64,000 bases of DNA from Amia ocellicauda (taxonomy: Eukaryota > Chordata > Actinopteri > Amiiformes > Amiidae). Numbering within the stretch: the first letter of the stretch is position 1; the number at the start of each line of letters is the position of its first letter. A model generated the notes under the pieces. It saw only the letters and a program-made list of their open reading frames with translations. It ran no database searches and was not told the DNA's origin. Positions 46,601 to 57,354 of the stretch are shown here, in pieces. The translations under genes were made by a program, and so were the position numbers. Location of the stretch: assembly GCF_036373705.1 (NCBI RefSeq), contig NC_089864.1:2722501-2786500 (forward strand), given 5' to 3'.

Positions 46601-47711
46601 GGATCGGTCTGTTCAGGGATCCCTGGAAGTGGTCAGACCAGAGCAGCTCCTCATTCCGCCACTGGGACACATACAAACCCAATGGTGGAGGAATAAAGCA
46701 GATCTGCACTGGAGTGCACCTAAAAAAGGACATCAGAGGGAAATGGTTTGATTCCCTTTGCAATTACATGCTCCCTTTCTTCTGCTACCATGGTGAGTTG
46801 ACTTCAGCTCCTGGGTCAGAGAGGCTGGCTGAGGGTCACCTCACCTCCACCCAGTGCCCTTCACCCCACCTCACTGCAGCTCAGCCCTCCACACCTCCCC
46901 TCTCACACCAACACACTTCATCTCATCACACCTCCACCCTCCTCGTTTTCCTCACTCCACCTGGACTGATGTCACACCAGCCCCTCCTCACCTCCACCTG
47001 CTGCTCCCCTCACCTGCCTCCACACACAGCAGCTCACTGCACTGCAGCACAGCTGACATCACCTCACAGTCTCTCTCCTTCATCACTCTCTCTCCTGCTG
47101 GTGCTCACACAGCCCAGTCACTCTGTCCCTCACTGACAGACAGACACACACCTGCTGAACACACACTTCAGAGCGTCGCCTGTAGGGGGCAGAAGGTTAC
47201 GTCACTAAGGATGCTAAAGGTCTGTGAGTGTGTGTACTGTAACGATGGATCCGTTGGTCTCCACAGAGAACAGAGAAGTAATGAAGCTGTATTTCCTGGG
47301 GAAACGAGGTGTGAACCCCAATGCACCTGCAGTGAGAGAGACACTCTTAGAGCAGGTGAGTGACTGTGGCTGTGACCCTGAGTGCTGAGGACCAGATGAC
47401 CCTGTGACTGTGAGAGAGGGAGGGAGAATGTGGAGACACATGGCTACAGGGGTCAAGCTTTATTATGAGCAGTATTTATTTATATGTTTCATCATTAAAC
47501 AATCACTGCACAGCTCTGCTGCCCTCCACTCTGTGCCTCTGGCCACAGTGCTGCTCCAGTCAGTGTGTTACTGCTGTGTTTTCAGATCAAGAGCGAATGG
47601 ATCAGGCTGGGTCTGCCGGAGGACACCACACTGCGCTGGAGAGAGCAGCCGGACGGGCAGGTTTTCTACCAGGAAGAGGGAGGAGGAGAGACACTGCAGC
47701 CCCAGTGCTAA
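40642..47711 (+). CDS. Secreted double C-type lectin domain protein, copy 3
   Basis: Exons 40642-40675, 44205-44591, 46442-46792, 47267-47355 and 47586-47711 (TAA) give 328 residues. Phases match copies 1 and 2. The first exon is one codon shorter ([11 protein letters not shown]). CTLD1 has WIGL, QPD, GNENC and WSD. CTLD2 is the divergent one. WIGL and the outer cysteines are kept, but EPN is replaced by KPN, the GNENC block by KQIC, and WND by WFD. The calcium/sugar site of CTLD2 is thus probably weakened or lost, while the fold should remain. The tail exons are conserved ([20 protein letters not shown]). Intron 1 contains an L2 LINE and intron 2 a 1.4-kb insertion. All frames are open, so it is likely expressed, but its ligand range should differ from copy 1. 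Confidence 0.85.
41326..41445. repeat. Inverted repeat arm 1 (within L2)
   Basis: These 120 bases are a perfect reverse complement of 41584-41703. Weaker similarity extends outwards on both sides. The arm is an L2 3' segment in plus orientation inside a minus-strand L2. Confidence 0.9.
41584..41703. repeat. Inverted repeat arm 2 (within L2)
   Basis: Perfect 120-base reverse complement of 41326-41445, with a 138-base spacer. A transcript of lectin intron 1 could form a long hairpin here. Confidence 0.9.
43931..44204 (+). other. End of intron 1 of lectin copy 3
   Basis: Only the last ~25 bases (TGTTGTGTTGTGTGTTTCCAG) match the intron ends of copies 1 and 2. The rest is foreign and unassigned, probably the 5' end of the L2 insertion. 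Confidence 0.5.
44592..44855 (+). other. Start of intron 2 of lectin copy 3
   Basis: Matches intron 2 of copy 1 (ACGCCACTTATTG, then GGGCAATGTCTCTGCCTACTG ~ copy 1 at about 1473). Non-coding. Confidence 0.55.
44856..46300. mobile_element. Unclassified 1.4-kb insertion in intron 2 of lectin copy 3
   Basis: Copy 1 intron 2 reads straight through GATACATACATGTACAGCAC, whereas copy 3 is interrupted between GATACATGCAT and CATGTGTAGAGCAC. The insert begins CCGTCACAGCTGAGTAGTTG and ends GTCACAACCCATTTGTGA. GTCACA and its complement near both ends could be short inverted repeats. No transposase was recognised, and the frames inside look incidental. Confidence 0.45.
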
Positions 47712-49037
47712 TGTGCTGACCAGCTGACACAACAATATATCACTGAGGTTTATAGGATATAATGCAGTGTGTGCAGTGTGTCTTTCTCTCAGTACAGTAT
47801 GTAGCTCTATCAGTACAATGTGTGCAGTGAGTAGCTCTATCAGTACAGTGTGCAGCTCTATCAGTACAGTGTGCAGCTCTGGCAGTGCAGTGTGTAGCTC
47901 TATCAATGCAGTGTGTACAGAGTCTATCTCCATTTGTTTAATTTTGCAAAAATAACTATAACACTGGAAAGTGAGATATTATTTCTGTTTTTCATTTTCT
48001 TGTAGACCTGGATTGTATTTTATGGAGGTTGAACAGTCTTCAGTCTCTGAACAGTCTTGATTGTGTTCCTGACCAATCTAATTATATTTAAAATATGAAG
48101 CTTAATAAGATTACCTACTATGTAATATTGTAATAACATTGTATTCAGTCATGCATTTATTTTGTGATTACCATGATTACTACACACTACTACTATTACT
48201 ATTAGCAGTAAAGAACTGTAATAAATCTAATAGAAATGTTCTTATTTTACTAACAACAGTAAACACAAATACTAAGCATACACCCTCCATACTGTAGTGA
48301 TTTTAATGTATTTTTCAATAGACATTATTATTATTAATAATATTACCTTATATTGGTCAGCACCTTCATTTCCAGTGATCACGTGGTTTCTGGCAAATCA
48401 TCGCCAGACTTTGATACATTGTTATCAGTACATTGTGCTTCGCAAAGCAGTGTTCTTTAGCAGTACTGGAGGGCCCCTATCCTATAGGTTATACATTTAC
48501 CTCTACCTTTATTGCACTTTACCTTTATTGACAGTTATATTAATTGTGGCATTACATCATTGCCAGAGTGGGCTACATTGGCTCAGACAGGTGAACAATC
48601 ACTTCACCAATTTTACAAATTAACCAATTACACAGCTCAGGTTGGAAGGGAAATCAGAAGACAGTGTTGGCCCTGGGGAGTGTCTTGAACAGTAGCTGGT
48701 TTACATTCCCACTAAATTATTGTGACTGTTTTCTCAGTGAAGCTCACAAAGGGACACTAATACTTTACACTAGGTGTCCCGAGTCCTGCTCCTGATGAAG
48801 ACTGGTTTCACTCCACCCTGAGCTCTTCATGCAGGGCCCTCACACTGGGCTCCTGGACCTGGCGCTGCAGTGTCACCTTGCTTCTGTCCCAACGACGTTG
48901 AATTGCTCCAATTATCTGATTAACAGGATGGATGTAACACTATTTTACAGACTGCAAAAATTATGCTTCAGATGATTGAATCTTGAATCAAAACAACACT
49001 GAAATATAAAGTTTCATATGAACAGTTTCATATTAGA
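47712..49037 (+). other. 3' flank of lectin copy 3, then unassigned DNA
   Basis: To about 48300 it matches the flanks of copies 1 and 2 (..ATAACACTGGAAAGTGAGAT..). A short local tandem repeat of (G)TGTGCAGCTCTATCAGTACA type occupies about 47770-47925. From 48300 nothing further was recognised. Confidence 0.5.
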
Positions 49038-49105
49038 GACAATGTGGCTTAGTGGATTAAAATGCTTGGTTTGTAAGCAGGAGATTGTAGGTTTGAATCA
49101 AAAGC
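49038..49105 (+). repeat. tRNA-derived SINE-like head
   Basis: Contains an A-box-like TGGCTTAGTGG at 49045 and a B-box-like GGTTTGAATC at about 49090. Between them is a perfect five-base anticodon-type stem, TGCTT/AAGCA. The overall cloverleaf is imperfect, and position 33 is not T, so it is a tRNA-derived repeat or tRNA pseudogene rather than a working tRNA. Confidence 0.4.
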
Positions 49106-49791
49106 TTTGTCTGGGCTCTTAATCAAAACCAAAAAAACAAGTAAACATAAAACCCTGCCTTTGTTGAAAGAAATTCGGAAAACACTTCACCATGCACTAC
49201 CACCCCCACCCTCTTCAGAACACACAGGCAGACGTACTATTGTGCTGAATGATTCTAACACAGGAAACAGTGCAATGTTTTGCTATTTGTTTTATTCAAA
49301 ACAATGGAAATAATCTACTAACCTAACTAAACTAATTAATGATTGCAAATGTGTTCATGTTAAAATAATGACATGACAATTATATGATGTACATGATTTG
49401 GAGCATGTCATAGGGGACAAAATTGCATTCTTGACACATATGGTCTGTGTGTATATCTTCATGTGTATTTTCAATTATTACACTTTACCATATGTTTACC
49501 ATACTATACCACACTACACTTATATGATATATTAACACATTTTACCATGTTATTACCATGTTATGATATTTTTACAAACAATTCAATTATTTTTCATTTT
49601 TATGAGTAAATCATGCTTTTGCTATGTTGTTACTATATTTTTACTGATTCCCACAGCATAATTTTACACACAATTCCTGATGCATAGGCCACTGCCCCTA
49701 ACCAAAAGTCTACTGCTACAACTTTGTTTATCAAATACCAGCTATTCACCTGCACACTCCCATACAATACGTATCCAGTAACATGTCATGC
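49106..49791. other. AT-rich DNA without recognised feature
   Basis: No coding exon or mobile element end is supported before the hAT target duplication at 49792. Confidence 0.4.
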
Positions 49792-49799
49792 AAAACATA

Positions 49800-51363
49800 C
49801 AGGGGCGGTTCTAGAGGCGGGGCCACAGGGGCCCTGGCCCCTGCTGAAATCTGATTGGCCCTTGATTGGCCCCCGTTACATCAATCGTCGACTAGACAAA
49901 CAGATGCTCATGGTTTATTAGCTCAACTTGATGTTAGTATAATTGGTGTTCTAGTGACATTCAACAAAGTCCTGGGACAGTCCAAATTGTTGTCGGACAT
50001 GTTACAGTCCCCCTCACTGGATCTAGCAGCAGCAGTCACTCTTATAGAATCATTGCTGGACACATTAGAGCAATACAGGAGTGAGGCCTATTTTGAGGAA
50101 AGAGGTTGAGGAAATGGCTGTAAAATGTGACCTCAGCTTGGAAAAGACTGAGAAGAGGCAGCCAAAGATGAACACACGATTGTGTGATTACATAATAACT
50201 GCACCATCTGGTGAGCGTAGAGTCAATAAAGATGATGGGGAAAGCTTTAAGAGACGTGTACTACACGGTGCTTGATTCAATGGCTGGTGAGTTGCAAAGA
50301 CGGTTCTCTAAACCCAACTGCAAAATTATGAAGGGAATTCAAGCACTTCACCCACAAAGTGTTACCTTTTTACAGGAAGAGGCTCTTTTTTCCTTTGCAA
50401 AGATTTTTGACTCACATGTTGAGGACTTGTCAAATGAGATGTATCAGATCAAGAGAGTGCTGGATAGGAAAGAGAAAAGTGGAATGCAGAGATTGACCAT
50501 GCTCCTTGAGTTTGTTGCTTTTCTGGAGCCTTTCAGAGAGGTGTTCCTTGAGCTTTTCAGGCTTTGCAAGATTGCTGTAGTAATACCGGTAAGCAGTGCT
50601 TCTTGTGAGAGAAGCTTTTCAGCACTTATTAAAAACCACTTGAGGACAACCATGGGTGATGCCCATTTGAGTCACTTGAGTGTCCTAAGCGTTGAATCCC
50701 GACGGGCCAGGTCATTAGATTTGGATGAATTTGTCAGGCGTTTCAGCTCCAAGCATAGTAATCGGAGAATTCTTCTTTTTTGAGGTGTGTGTATGTGTGA
50801 ATGAGCAAGTGAAAGAAATCGAGTGAGAGAAAGATAAAGAGAGAGAGATGTTGAAGCTGGGAGGTGCAAGTTGTTGCTCCTACTACAGTATGTTAATGCT
50901 GCTTTGCATGTTCAAAATTGTTTATCTCATCAAAAAAGGGCTTAAATTGCAATTTGTTTTTCTGACAATGTGAAAAAGATGAGAAATAAGAAACAAATGT
51001 TTAGGTAAATATATCCACACTGTGAATTGTATTTGGAAACTGTGTTATGGTAACATACGTACATGTTAAAATACCTCTTTTTCTGTTCTGAATTTGATGT
51101 GCTCTGCTGCACTTTACCTTATTGTGTGATTTATGCTTTGTGTCCTTTATGCACAGTATAAATAAATGAAAAAAAATCATTAAGAACTTTACTGGCACAT
51201 CTTTTTTTATTAGAGCATTTGAAAAAGGAATGACTGCCGAAGTGTATTTGCACCGTACTGAATAAATTATTTTGTGTGCTTGAATAAACCCTGTACTTGG
51301 CCCCTGAATGTAACATGTGGCCCCTTAATGGCCCGTTACAGAAAAGTCCTAGAACCGCCACTG
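49800..51363 (+). mobile_element. hAT transposon, internally deleted, copy 1
   Basis: The element is 1564 bp with ends CAGGGGCGGTTCTAGAGG and the complement of CAGTGGCGGTTCTAGGACTT. It is flanked by a perfect 8-bp duplication, AAAACATA (49792-49799 and 51364-51371). It codes for central and C-terminal transposase pieces. The N-terminal zinc finger and most of the catalytic region are absent. Confidence 0.9.
50211..50783 (+). pseudogene. hAT transposase C-terminal part
   Basis: The 190-codon frame ends with CKIAVVIPVSSASCERSFSA then LIKNHLRTTMGD, the hAT C-terminal dimerisation signature (conserved SCERSFS and the following helix). The upstream catalytic portion is lost by internal deletion. 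Confidence 0.8.
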
Positions 51364-51371
51364 AAAACATA

Positions 51372-51984
51372 TGGTCACATGCAGAAAACGTATCTATAGA
51401 TGCTTTCAATTAATCTTACGTTTTTTGACATTTTACAAATCGCTGTATTGCATAGGCTAGTGTAAAAACGTGATTTAAAGAGATAGAGAGAGAGAAATTG
51501 GGCACTGCATATAGCTCACAGATTACACTAAAGTTTGTTTTTCATAATAATAATAACAATAACAATCTATAACATAATATAAAAATACTATAATTTCATT
51601 GATTCTTTTGATACTCACATATTAAAAAGATCAAAATTATTCCAGCAAGCATGATTTATTGGAAGCGCCTGGCAGCCCGTGCTGCTGTGAAGTGTCTATT
51701 GTCCTTTTGAAGATAATAATACATAAAACTGTAGAATACGTGGTTGCACTGTCAGGATATGACATAGACAGCTACATATCAACATATAAGGGCAAACAGG
51801 ATCTAGAATGATTTCAAACTAGGCTGTATAATGTCTGATGGTTTGGTACACAATGCTTGGGTAGTAGGCCTACTGTGATACAATAAAAGTTAATAAGGTT
51901 TGAACACATCTCTTTGAAAGCCACAACATATAACATATATATATAATGACTTCAAAAGATAAAATAATAAAAACAGGTTAACTA
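51372..51984. other. AT-rich DNA without recognised feature
   Basis: Lies between the hAT target duplication and the gypsy remnant. Nothing assignable. Confidence 0.4.
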
Positions 51985-53110
51985 CATAAGGAACACCAGT
52001 TTGGAAACCTAGATGAATCTATAATTAAAGATCAAATTGTACATGGTATATGCGATCCAGTGTTAAAGAGCAATTGTTGAGAGACCCTGACCTTGGCTGG
52101 AGTTAAATTCTTTAGTATTCTAGATGTTTCCAGTGGATTCTGGCAAATATGGTCAGACTATCAGAGTTCTAAATACACACGTTTTAACACACTCTTCAGA
52201 AGATTACACTTTCAAAGACTGCCGTTGAGAATATTTATTGCACCCAAAGTGTTTCACAAGAAAATGGCTGAAATAATGGAAGGGATTGGTGCTGTAACAA
52301 CATACATTTATGATTTGCAAATGCTGAATGGCACTGGACAAATGAACATGAAAAGGGTGTAATGAAAGCATGTTTGACTAAACCTCCAGTTTAAGTATTT
52401 TGACAACTGCAAGCCAATTAACACTGGATGCATCTCAAAAGGATTTAGGATTAGCCTTGCTACAAGACAATGCACCCAGAGTACTCACTAACACAGAGCA
52501 AAGGAATGCTTAAATTGAAAAAAGGGATGTTGCCTGTAGTTTTTGGCTGTGAAAGATTCCAACAGTATGTTTATGGCAGGAACAGAGATTCAGAGATTCC
52601 TACTGAGACTACAGAAATACCAGTATGAGTTGAAGCATATCCCAGGAAAACAAATGTGGGTTGCGATGCTCTGCAAAGAGGGTGGTGGATTCTTATTCTG
52701 GATTCTCTGAAATGGGCCTACTGAGGGAAACAACACGGTTATCTTAATGAAGTCTGCATTCACAAGACATGGAATACCGGATACTGTACTCTCTGACAAT
52801 AGGCCACCCTATGTAAGTAAAAATATTAAAGATTTTGCTGATCAGTGGTGGTTTAAGCTGATCACCTCAAGCCCCTTTTACCCTCAGTCTAATGGACAAG
52901 CAGAGAAAACTGTAGAAACAATCAAGAACCTGCTAAGGAAAGCGAATGCAGATAATCAAGATTTTTTTCTAGCACTATTGGCATACAGAAATACACCTAG
53001 AGGAGCAGGGCTACAGTCAACTGCTCAGCTGAAAACAAACAAAACAATGATGCACAATTATTGCCAGCTATGAAAGAGGGAGAAAGGGTGAGAGTTCGCA
53101 AGGAAAAATC
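51985..53110 (+). mobile_element. Ty3/gypsy retrotransposon remnant
   Basis: Compressed pieces appear in the expected order. A Gag C-terminal trace (DQIVHGICDPVLKSN) lies at about 52030. RT follows, with FFSILDVSSGFWQI, RLHFQRLPLRIFIAPKVFHK and a degenerate YIYDLQ where the catalytic YxDD should be. Then come an RNase H trace (TLDASQKDLGLALLQDN, about 52420) and integrase core with DTVLSDNRPPYVSK and SSPFYPQSNGQAEKTVETIK. Large deletions and stops separate them. No LTRs were identified. Confidence 0.75.
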
Positions 53111-53704
53111 AGGGAATCAGCCTAAGTAGTAAGAAAAGAAAACACACAGTAAAGGCAGAGACAGTGTCCATTTGTGTCGCTCTCTGTACACGGCGTGTTT
53201 ATAGGGGACTGGCTGATAGACGTGTCGCGCACCAGAGCAGCGTTGCCAAACCTTTCCCAAATCCACATCATATTAAACATCACTACCGGGACTCAAGAGA
53301 CAAATGCAATGAAATACAATAATTATGTCAGTTATTTTGCTTTCAAAGGGACATCCTCACCCCGCCCCTCGCTCTCTGTGGCGTCATCAGCGGCAGTGGT
53401 TTGATGTTGGTGTATCTTCAGTGCTCAGCAGCGCAGAGAAGAGATCAGAGATAGCAGAGCGGCCTGCGTGCATGCAAAGCAGCAATAATGAGTGACAGGA
53501 CGAAAGGAAGTGAGAGAGGCGCAAAGACACAAAGTAAAAACTGCCAAATAAAAAACATGGCGGAGCGGGAAAGAGAGAAAAGAACGAAGATCAAGCCGAA
53601 GACACGAAGAGACGACAAAGGGCGAAAGACGACGACATAAAAAGACGTGGTTTGGCGGTCGTGGAGACTTGGTCGACTGTGAGTGACTTGTCCATCATGT
53701 CTTA
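53111..53704. other. GC/CpG-rich unassigned block
   Basis: Composition changes sharply from the AT-rich surroundings. There are many CG dinucleotides, a TGGCGTCATCAG (CRE-like) motif at about 53380, and purine-rich sequence following. It could be a promoter-like CpG island or part of the unidentified coding block just downstream. Neither is proven. Confidence 0.3.
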
Positions 53705-54037
53705 TTATTTCCATGGGAGGGTGACCGGGTCGTTGAAACAGAACCTCTCTCGGACCCGGACTCTTAGCGCTCCAGAAAGCGCAGCGACGCGCAACAGGGC
53801 AGCAATGTCTTGCTGTGGGAGAAAGGCAGCGCTGACAGCTGTCATGTAGTCGTCAAGGTCAGGAAATGAAAAGCCTGCACACGCAGCGTTTCTGTCCACA
53901 GATGTGTCCCTGTATTGGACATCTGTACCAGCTGCGTCACAGAGACCCAGGAGACACTCAAATGGGGCAGTCCCCATGCAAGCAAGATTCACCTTCAGAA
54001 CATAATGCCAATCAAACATTACATCTAATGACTGCAT
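53705..54037 (-). CDS. Unidentified coding-like ORF in CpG-rich block
   Basis: A 110-codon minus-strand frame has protein-like composition, e.g. VMFDWHYVLKVNLACMGTAP and FPDLDDYMTAVSAAFLPQQD. I do not recognise the family. No flanking exons or transposon ends were found. It may be an exon of a real gene, a fragment of a large mobile-element protein, or chance. The frame ends in the sequence complementary to TTATTTCCATGGGAGGGTGA. Confidence 0.3.
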   Translation of the reverse strand: MQSLDVMFDWHYVLKVNLACMGTAPFECLLGLCDAAGTDVQYRDTSVDRNAACAGFSFPDLDDYMTAVSAAFLPQQDIAALLRVAALSGALRVRVRERFCFNDPVTLPWK

Positions 54038-54040
54038 AGA

Positions 54041-54096
<56 letters not shown>

Positions 54097-54097
54097 C
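54041..54097. repeat. (ATT)n microsatellite
   Basis: About 18 ATT units. Confidence 0.95.
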
Positions 54098-55247
54098 ATC
54101 GTCATTATTTTATTATAAACTGTAGTGATTCTGCATGAAAACTGTGCAGTTCTTACTCTTAATAAGTTCTTAATAACGAATCACTATCAACCAATTAATC
54201 GATTCATCAATCAATCAATCATTATTTGGTATAGCACCAAGTTCAACGTTACCACAGTTTACAACAACACAATATTGTGATTAATACAAACTGTAAGAGT
54301 AAACCATTCGGGTAGGATGGCGGACTGCATAGTAGACAACTGATCATGAAGTAAAAAAAACATAACCTCAATAATAATAATAATACAAAACAATCCTCCT
54401 CACCATCCTGCAAGAGAACACGTACAGCCTAATAAAACTCCGGGACAGGTGATTTAGCAGCGAGGCAGGATACTGCGTTTTACCGCACTACACCACAATG
54501 CACTTTACCATACTTTTACCACACTACACTTTAGCTTTACATTTCATCCCGTGTTCACCCGGCCCGCCCTACACGTCACACAGGTGTGTGTTCTCAGTGT
54601 TCCAGAATCCGGATTCCCTTGACAATCACACGAACGCATTGCGATTGAGGCTGGAGCGCCCTCTGCTGCGCACAGGCGTGCTTGTTATGAAGTTTTGTTC
54701 TCTTTCTCGCCGTCTGTCTCCCCCTGTGTATCTGCTTTACACACACTTAAAGCAGACTGCAGTATATGAATTGAGTTCATAAGTACATATTTCCCATGAG
54801 GGTGTATTCCTGCTAATGTAATGTATTGTAACGTCCTAACCCCCGAGTGCTGTCCTTCACTGGACACTGTTCAGCGCGGTTGCGCATTGACTTGTTCCTA
54901 ATGTGCATATTGTCTTCCCATCACCCCCCGGGGTGCACCTTTCCTTATTTTACAAGTTATGGTGTTGTTGTTGTTGTTGTTGTGTGGGGATGCCAGTTAT
55001 GTGGGTAGGAATAGGGAATATTATATTTGAGTTATTTTACTATGTGTATGCTCACTGTCTGTGTTGTCTGTGTACCCTAAATTGTGTGCTCGCTCCTAGA
55101 GTGACCCCTCCTCCTTTAATGCTCCTGAGTAGTATTTATAAGTCTTGTAGTGTTTATAACCACAGTTGTAAGTGCCTAACAGCCGGGTCAGAGCAATACA
55201 TCTGTGTTAAAACTACGTACTGCTCACGGACGAAGAAAGTTTCAGAA
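54098..55247. other. No recognised gene
   Basis: An (ATCA)n stretch near 54205-54223 followed by TTTGGTATAGCACC is reminiscent of LINE-type 3' tails common in fish, but cannot be assigned. A (GTT)n run occurs near 54964-54981. Nothing else is supported. Confidence 0.35.

Positions 55248-55298
<51 letters not shown>
55248..55298. repeat. (ATT)n microsatellite
   Basis: About 17 ATT units. Confidence 0.95.
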
Positions 55299-55299
<1 letters not shown>

Positions 55300-55445
55300 C
55301 AGTCTTTATTGGAGAAGAGGCTGGCACAGTGCCACCAGCAAATTGAGGGGCATTGTATTCATTAAGAGCATGTGATATCCTAGTTTATGTTTAGGTCAGA
55401 AACACACACATACATATATACACACACACACATACATATGTATAC

Positions 55446-55790
55446 ACATATGCACACTCACCTACAAAATTACTAGCACCATTGACAAAGATGTGAAAAA
55501 AGGCTGTATACAATAAAATAATATGTAGAAAGTTATTGTTTATAACTTTCATTTAAATCATGGTTTGGTTATAGCTAAATTCCGAAGTGCACGTAGTTCA
55601 CCCCCCCATATGGGTGTATGGGTCCAATCAATGGTGAAGTCAAAAATGTGTTGCATAGTGGTGACTGTCAGATCAGATCAACTGCTCACTGAATGGATTA
55701 GGAAGACCCGTCACTCAAACCTAGTGGACCAATGGAGCCCCCCTATAAGCCCCGCCCCCATGATGAAGCATTGCCAAATCTCGTAAAAAA
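55446..55790 (+). mobile_element. Tc1-like terminal fragment, family D, copy 2
   Basis: Similar to 26826-27140 over about 300 bp, starting CACTCACCTACAAAATTACT. No transposase is retained. Confidence 0.5.
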
Positions 55791-55973
55791 AGCAAAAGCG
55801 AAAGCAAAGACAGTGCTCTCGCTATAACATTATTACATTTATTTAATTTTTGCTTTTGATAAAATTATTTTTGTTTACAATTGTATACATTTTGCTTTCG
55901 ATTTTTTTTATTTTTGATCCAAACATCAATTTGTTTACAATATTTTTTTATTTTGAATGTATGTCTTATGGCC

Positions 55974-56336
55974 CTAATTTGAGCCCAGAGACCAGGGCCA
56001 GTACACAGTGAGGGACTCCAGCGCTGACTGCACCATCAGCACCTTCTCTGTGTCTGACGGGGTGAGCTAGGAGGTCACAGTTCAGCACTTACCCTGCTGT
56101 TCAGATATCTTGATCAGACTATACCTGTAGATCTTAAAGTCTTCCTGTCTCATTTTTCCCCTTTCCTTTCCTTTCCTTTCCTTTCCCAGGAGGGGCGAAT
56201 GGCACTGAGAGTGATCCTCACCCTGGTCCCCATAGCCATGGCCACACTGGTACAGGTGTGGAACATGAAGACTAAACGGTCATCTCACAGTGAGCGGGGT
56301 GACATGGGGAAGCGAAGAGCCCAAACTGAGAGGTAC
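55974..56336 (+). pseudogene. Partial Ig-superfamily receptor gene: end of Ig domain 2 plus membrane exon
   Basis: Codons 55990-56060 read RDQGQYTVRDSSADCTISTF, then SVSDG before a GTGAGC donor. After a (CTTTC)n tract and an acceptor at 56188-56189, the next exon reads ALRVILTLVPIAMATLVQVW then NMKTKRSSHSERG. It ends near 56332 in front of a GTACGT donor. The order and wording match the last two exons of the gene at 61393-63328 (LIVILTLVFIAITTLLWKMK). Upstream exons are absent, so this is a relic, although the two remaining exons are in phase with each other. Confidence 0.65.
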
Positions 56337-57075
56337 GTAACACCGTAGTGTTTGAACATTCTTACTTTAAGACTTTATAATTCTATTTCCTATTGAATCA
56401 TGTTTCAGGATTTAGTACTTTCTTACTCTTAGTGCACATATGTGTTTAACTTCCATGTGTGATTAATTTAAGCGAGCAGCAGTTTTGCTAAAGAAAGGCT
56501 TAGATTGAATGATTTTGCAGAGTGTATGATTAGTAGAGAAACTTGTATACCAGGTGGGGTAAATTTAAAAAGACTCTCTTACTCACTCGACTCTACCCTA
56601 CACTACCCTGCACAACTCGTACTCTTGTTTCTCTGGAGTTTAATTTCTCACCATCCAGGCTCCAGCCAATCAGGAGCCTGCACCATTCATTAGCTCAGCA
56701 TGCACGCTTCAGATAGTATAACCTGAATACATACATATTTTTGGTGCATCAAAAGGTGAACCCTGGAACATTCTGTAACTAACACCAAAAACATATTTTT
56801 AGAAATGATTGTGCAGATTCCTTACAGAACCCAACATCTCATACTTTATTTCAATCATTTTCAATTATTTCACACTGCTGTGGTTTCAAAGGTTTCTTAG
56901 CCAAGTCCACCACAGCAACCATGAGTTTTACGTGGGGCTGCAGTACCCTACATATTAGGAAACCACATTAATGCATCGTAGAGCCACAATGTTTAGGTGA
57001 CTTAACCACAACTGCATGCAAGTTACAAAGATGATGTTCATTAAAAGAAAATACAGGTTATATATTGTAGATCAG
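56337..57075. other. No recognised gene
   Basis: AT-rich sequence between the two copies of the 138-bp direct repeat. No further exon of the Ig relic could be identified. Confidence 0.4.
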
Positions 57076-57213
57076 CTAATTTGAGCCCAGAGACCAGGGC
57101 CAGTACACAGTGAGGGACTCCAGCGCTGACTGCACCATCAGCACCTTCTCTGTGTCTGACGGGGTGAGCTAGGAGGTCACAGTTCAGCACTTACCCTGCT
57201 GTTCAGATATCTT
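57076..57213 (+). repeat. Perfect 138-bp direct repeat of an Ig exon end
   Basis: Identical base for base to 55974-56111, at an offset of 1102. It includes the exon end (DQGQYTVRDSSADCTISTFS), its donor and about 60 bases of intron, but not the membrane exon. Confidence 0.95.
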
Positions 57214-57354
57214 ATAATACATTACATGGCCTATGGTGGGTTAGAGAGGTTCAATTCCCAATTTGTTGTCTGTGTTGTATGGTTATAAAGTATGCTGTCC
57301 AGTTGCATTGTCTGCTCTTTAAACCTCTCTCTCTCTCTCTCTCTCTCTTTCCAG

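Noticed and set aside
47568-47933. Minus-strand frame with LIELHTVLIELHTV repeats
   Set aside because: It is the translation of a short local DNA tandem repeat (AGCTCTATCAGTACAGTGTG-type) after lectin copy 3; no protein family.
51985-53110. Functional gypsy polymerase
   Set aside because: The catalytic YxDD is degenerate (YIYDLQ), domains are separated by deletions and stops, and no LTRs are present.
55248-55298. Poly-Tyr frame as a coding repeat, and the other ATT-derived Ile/Tyr runs
   Set aside because: They are (ATT)n microsatellites read as codons.
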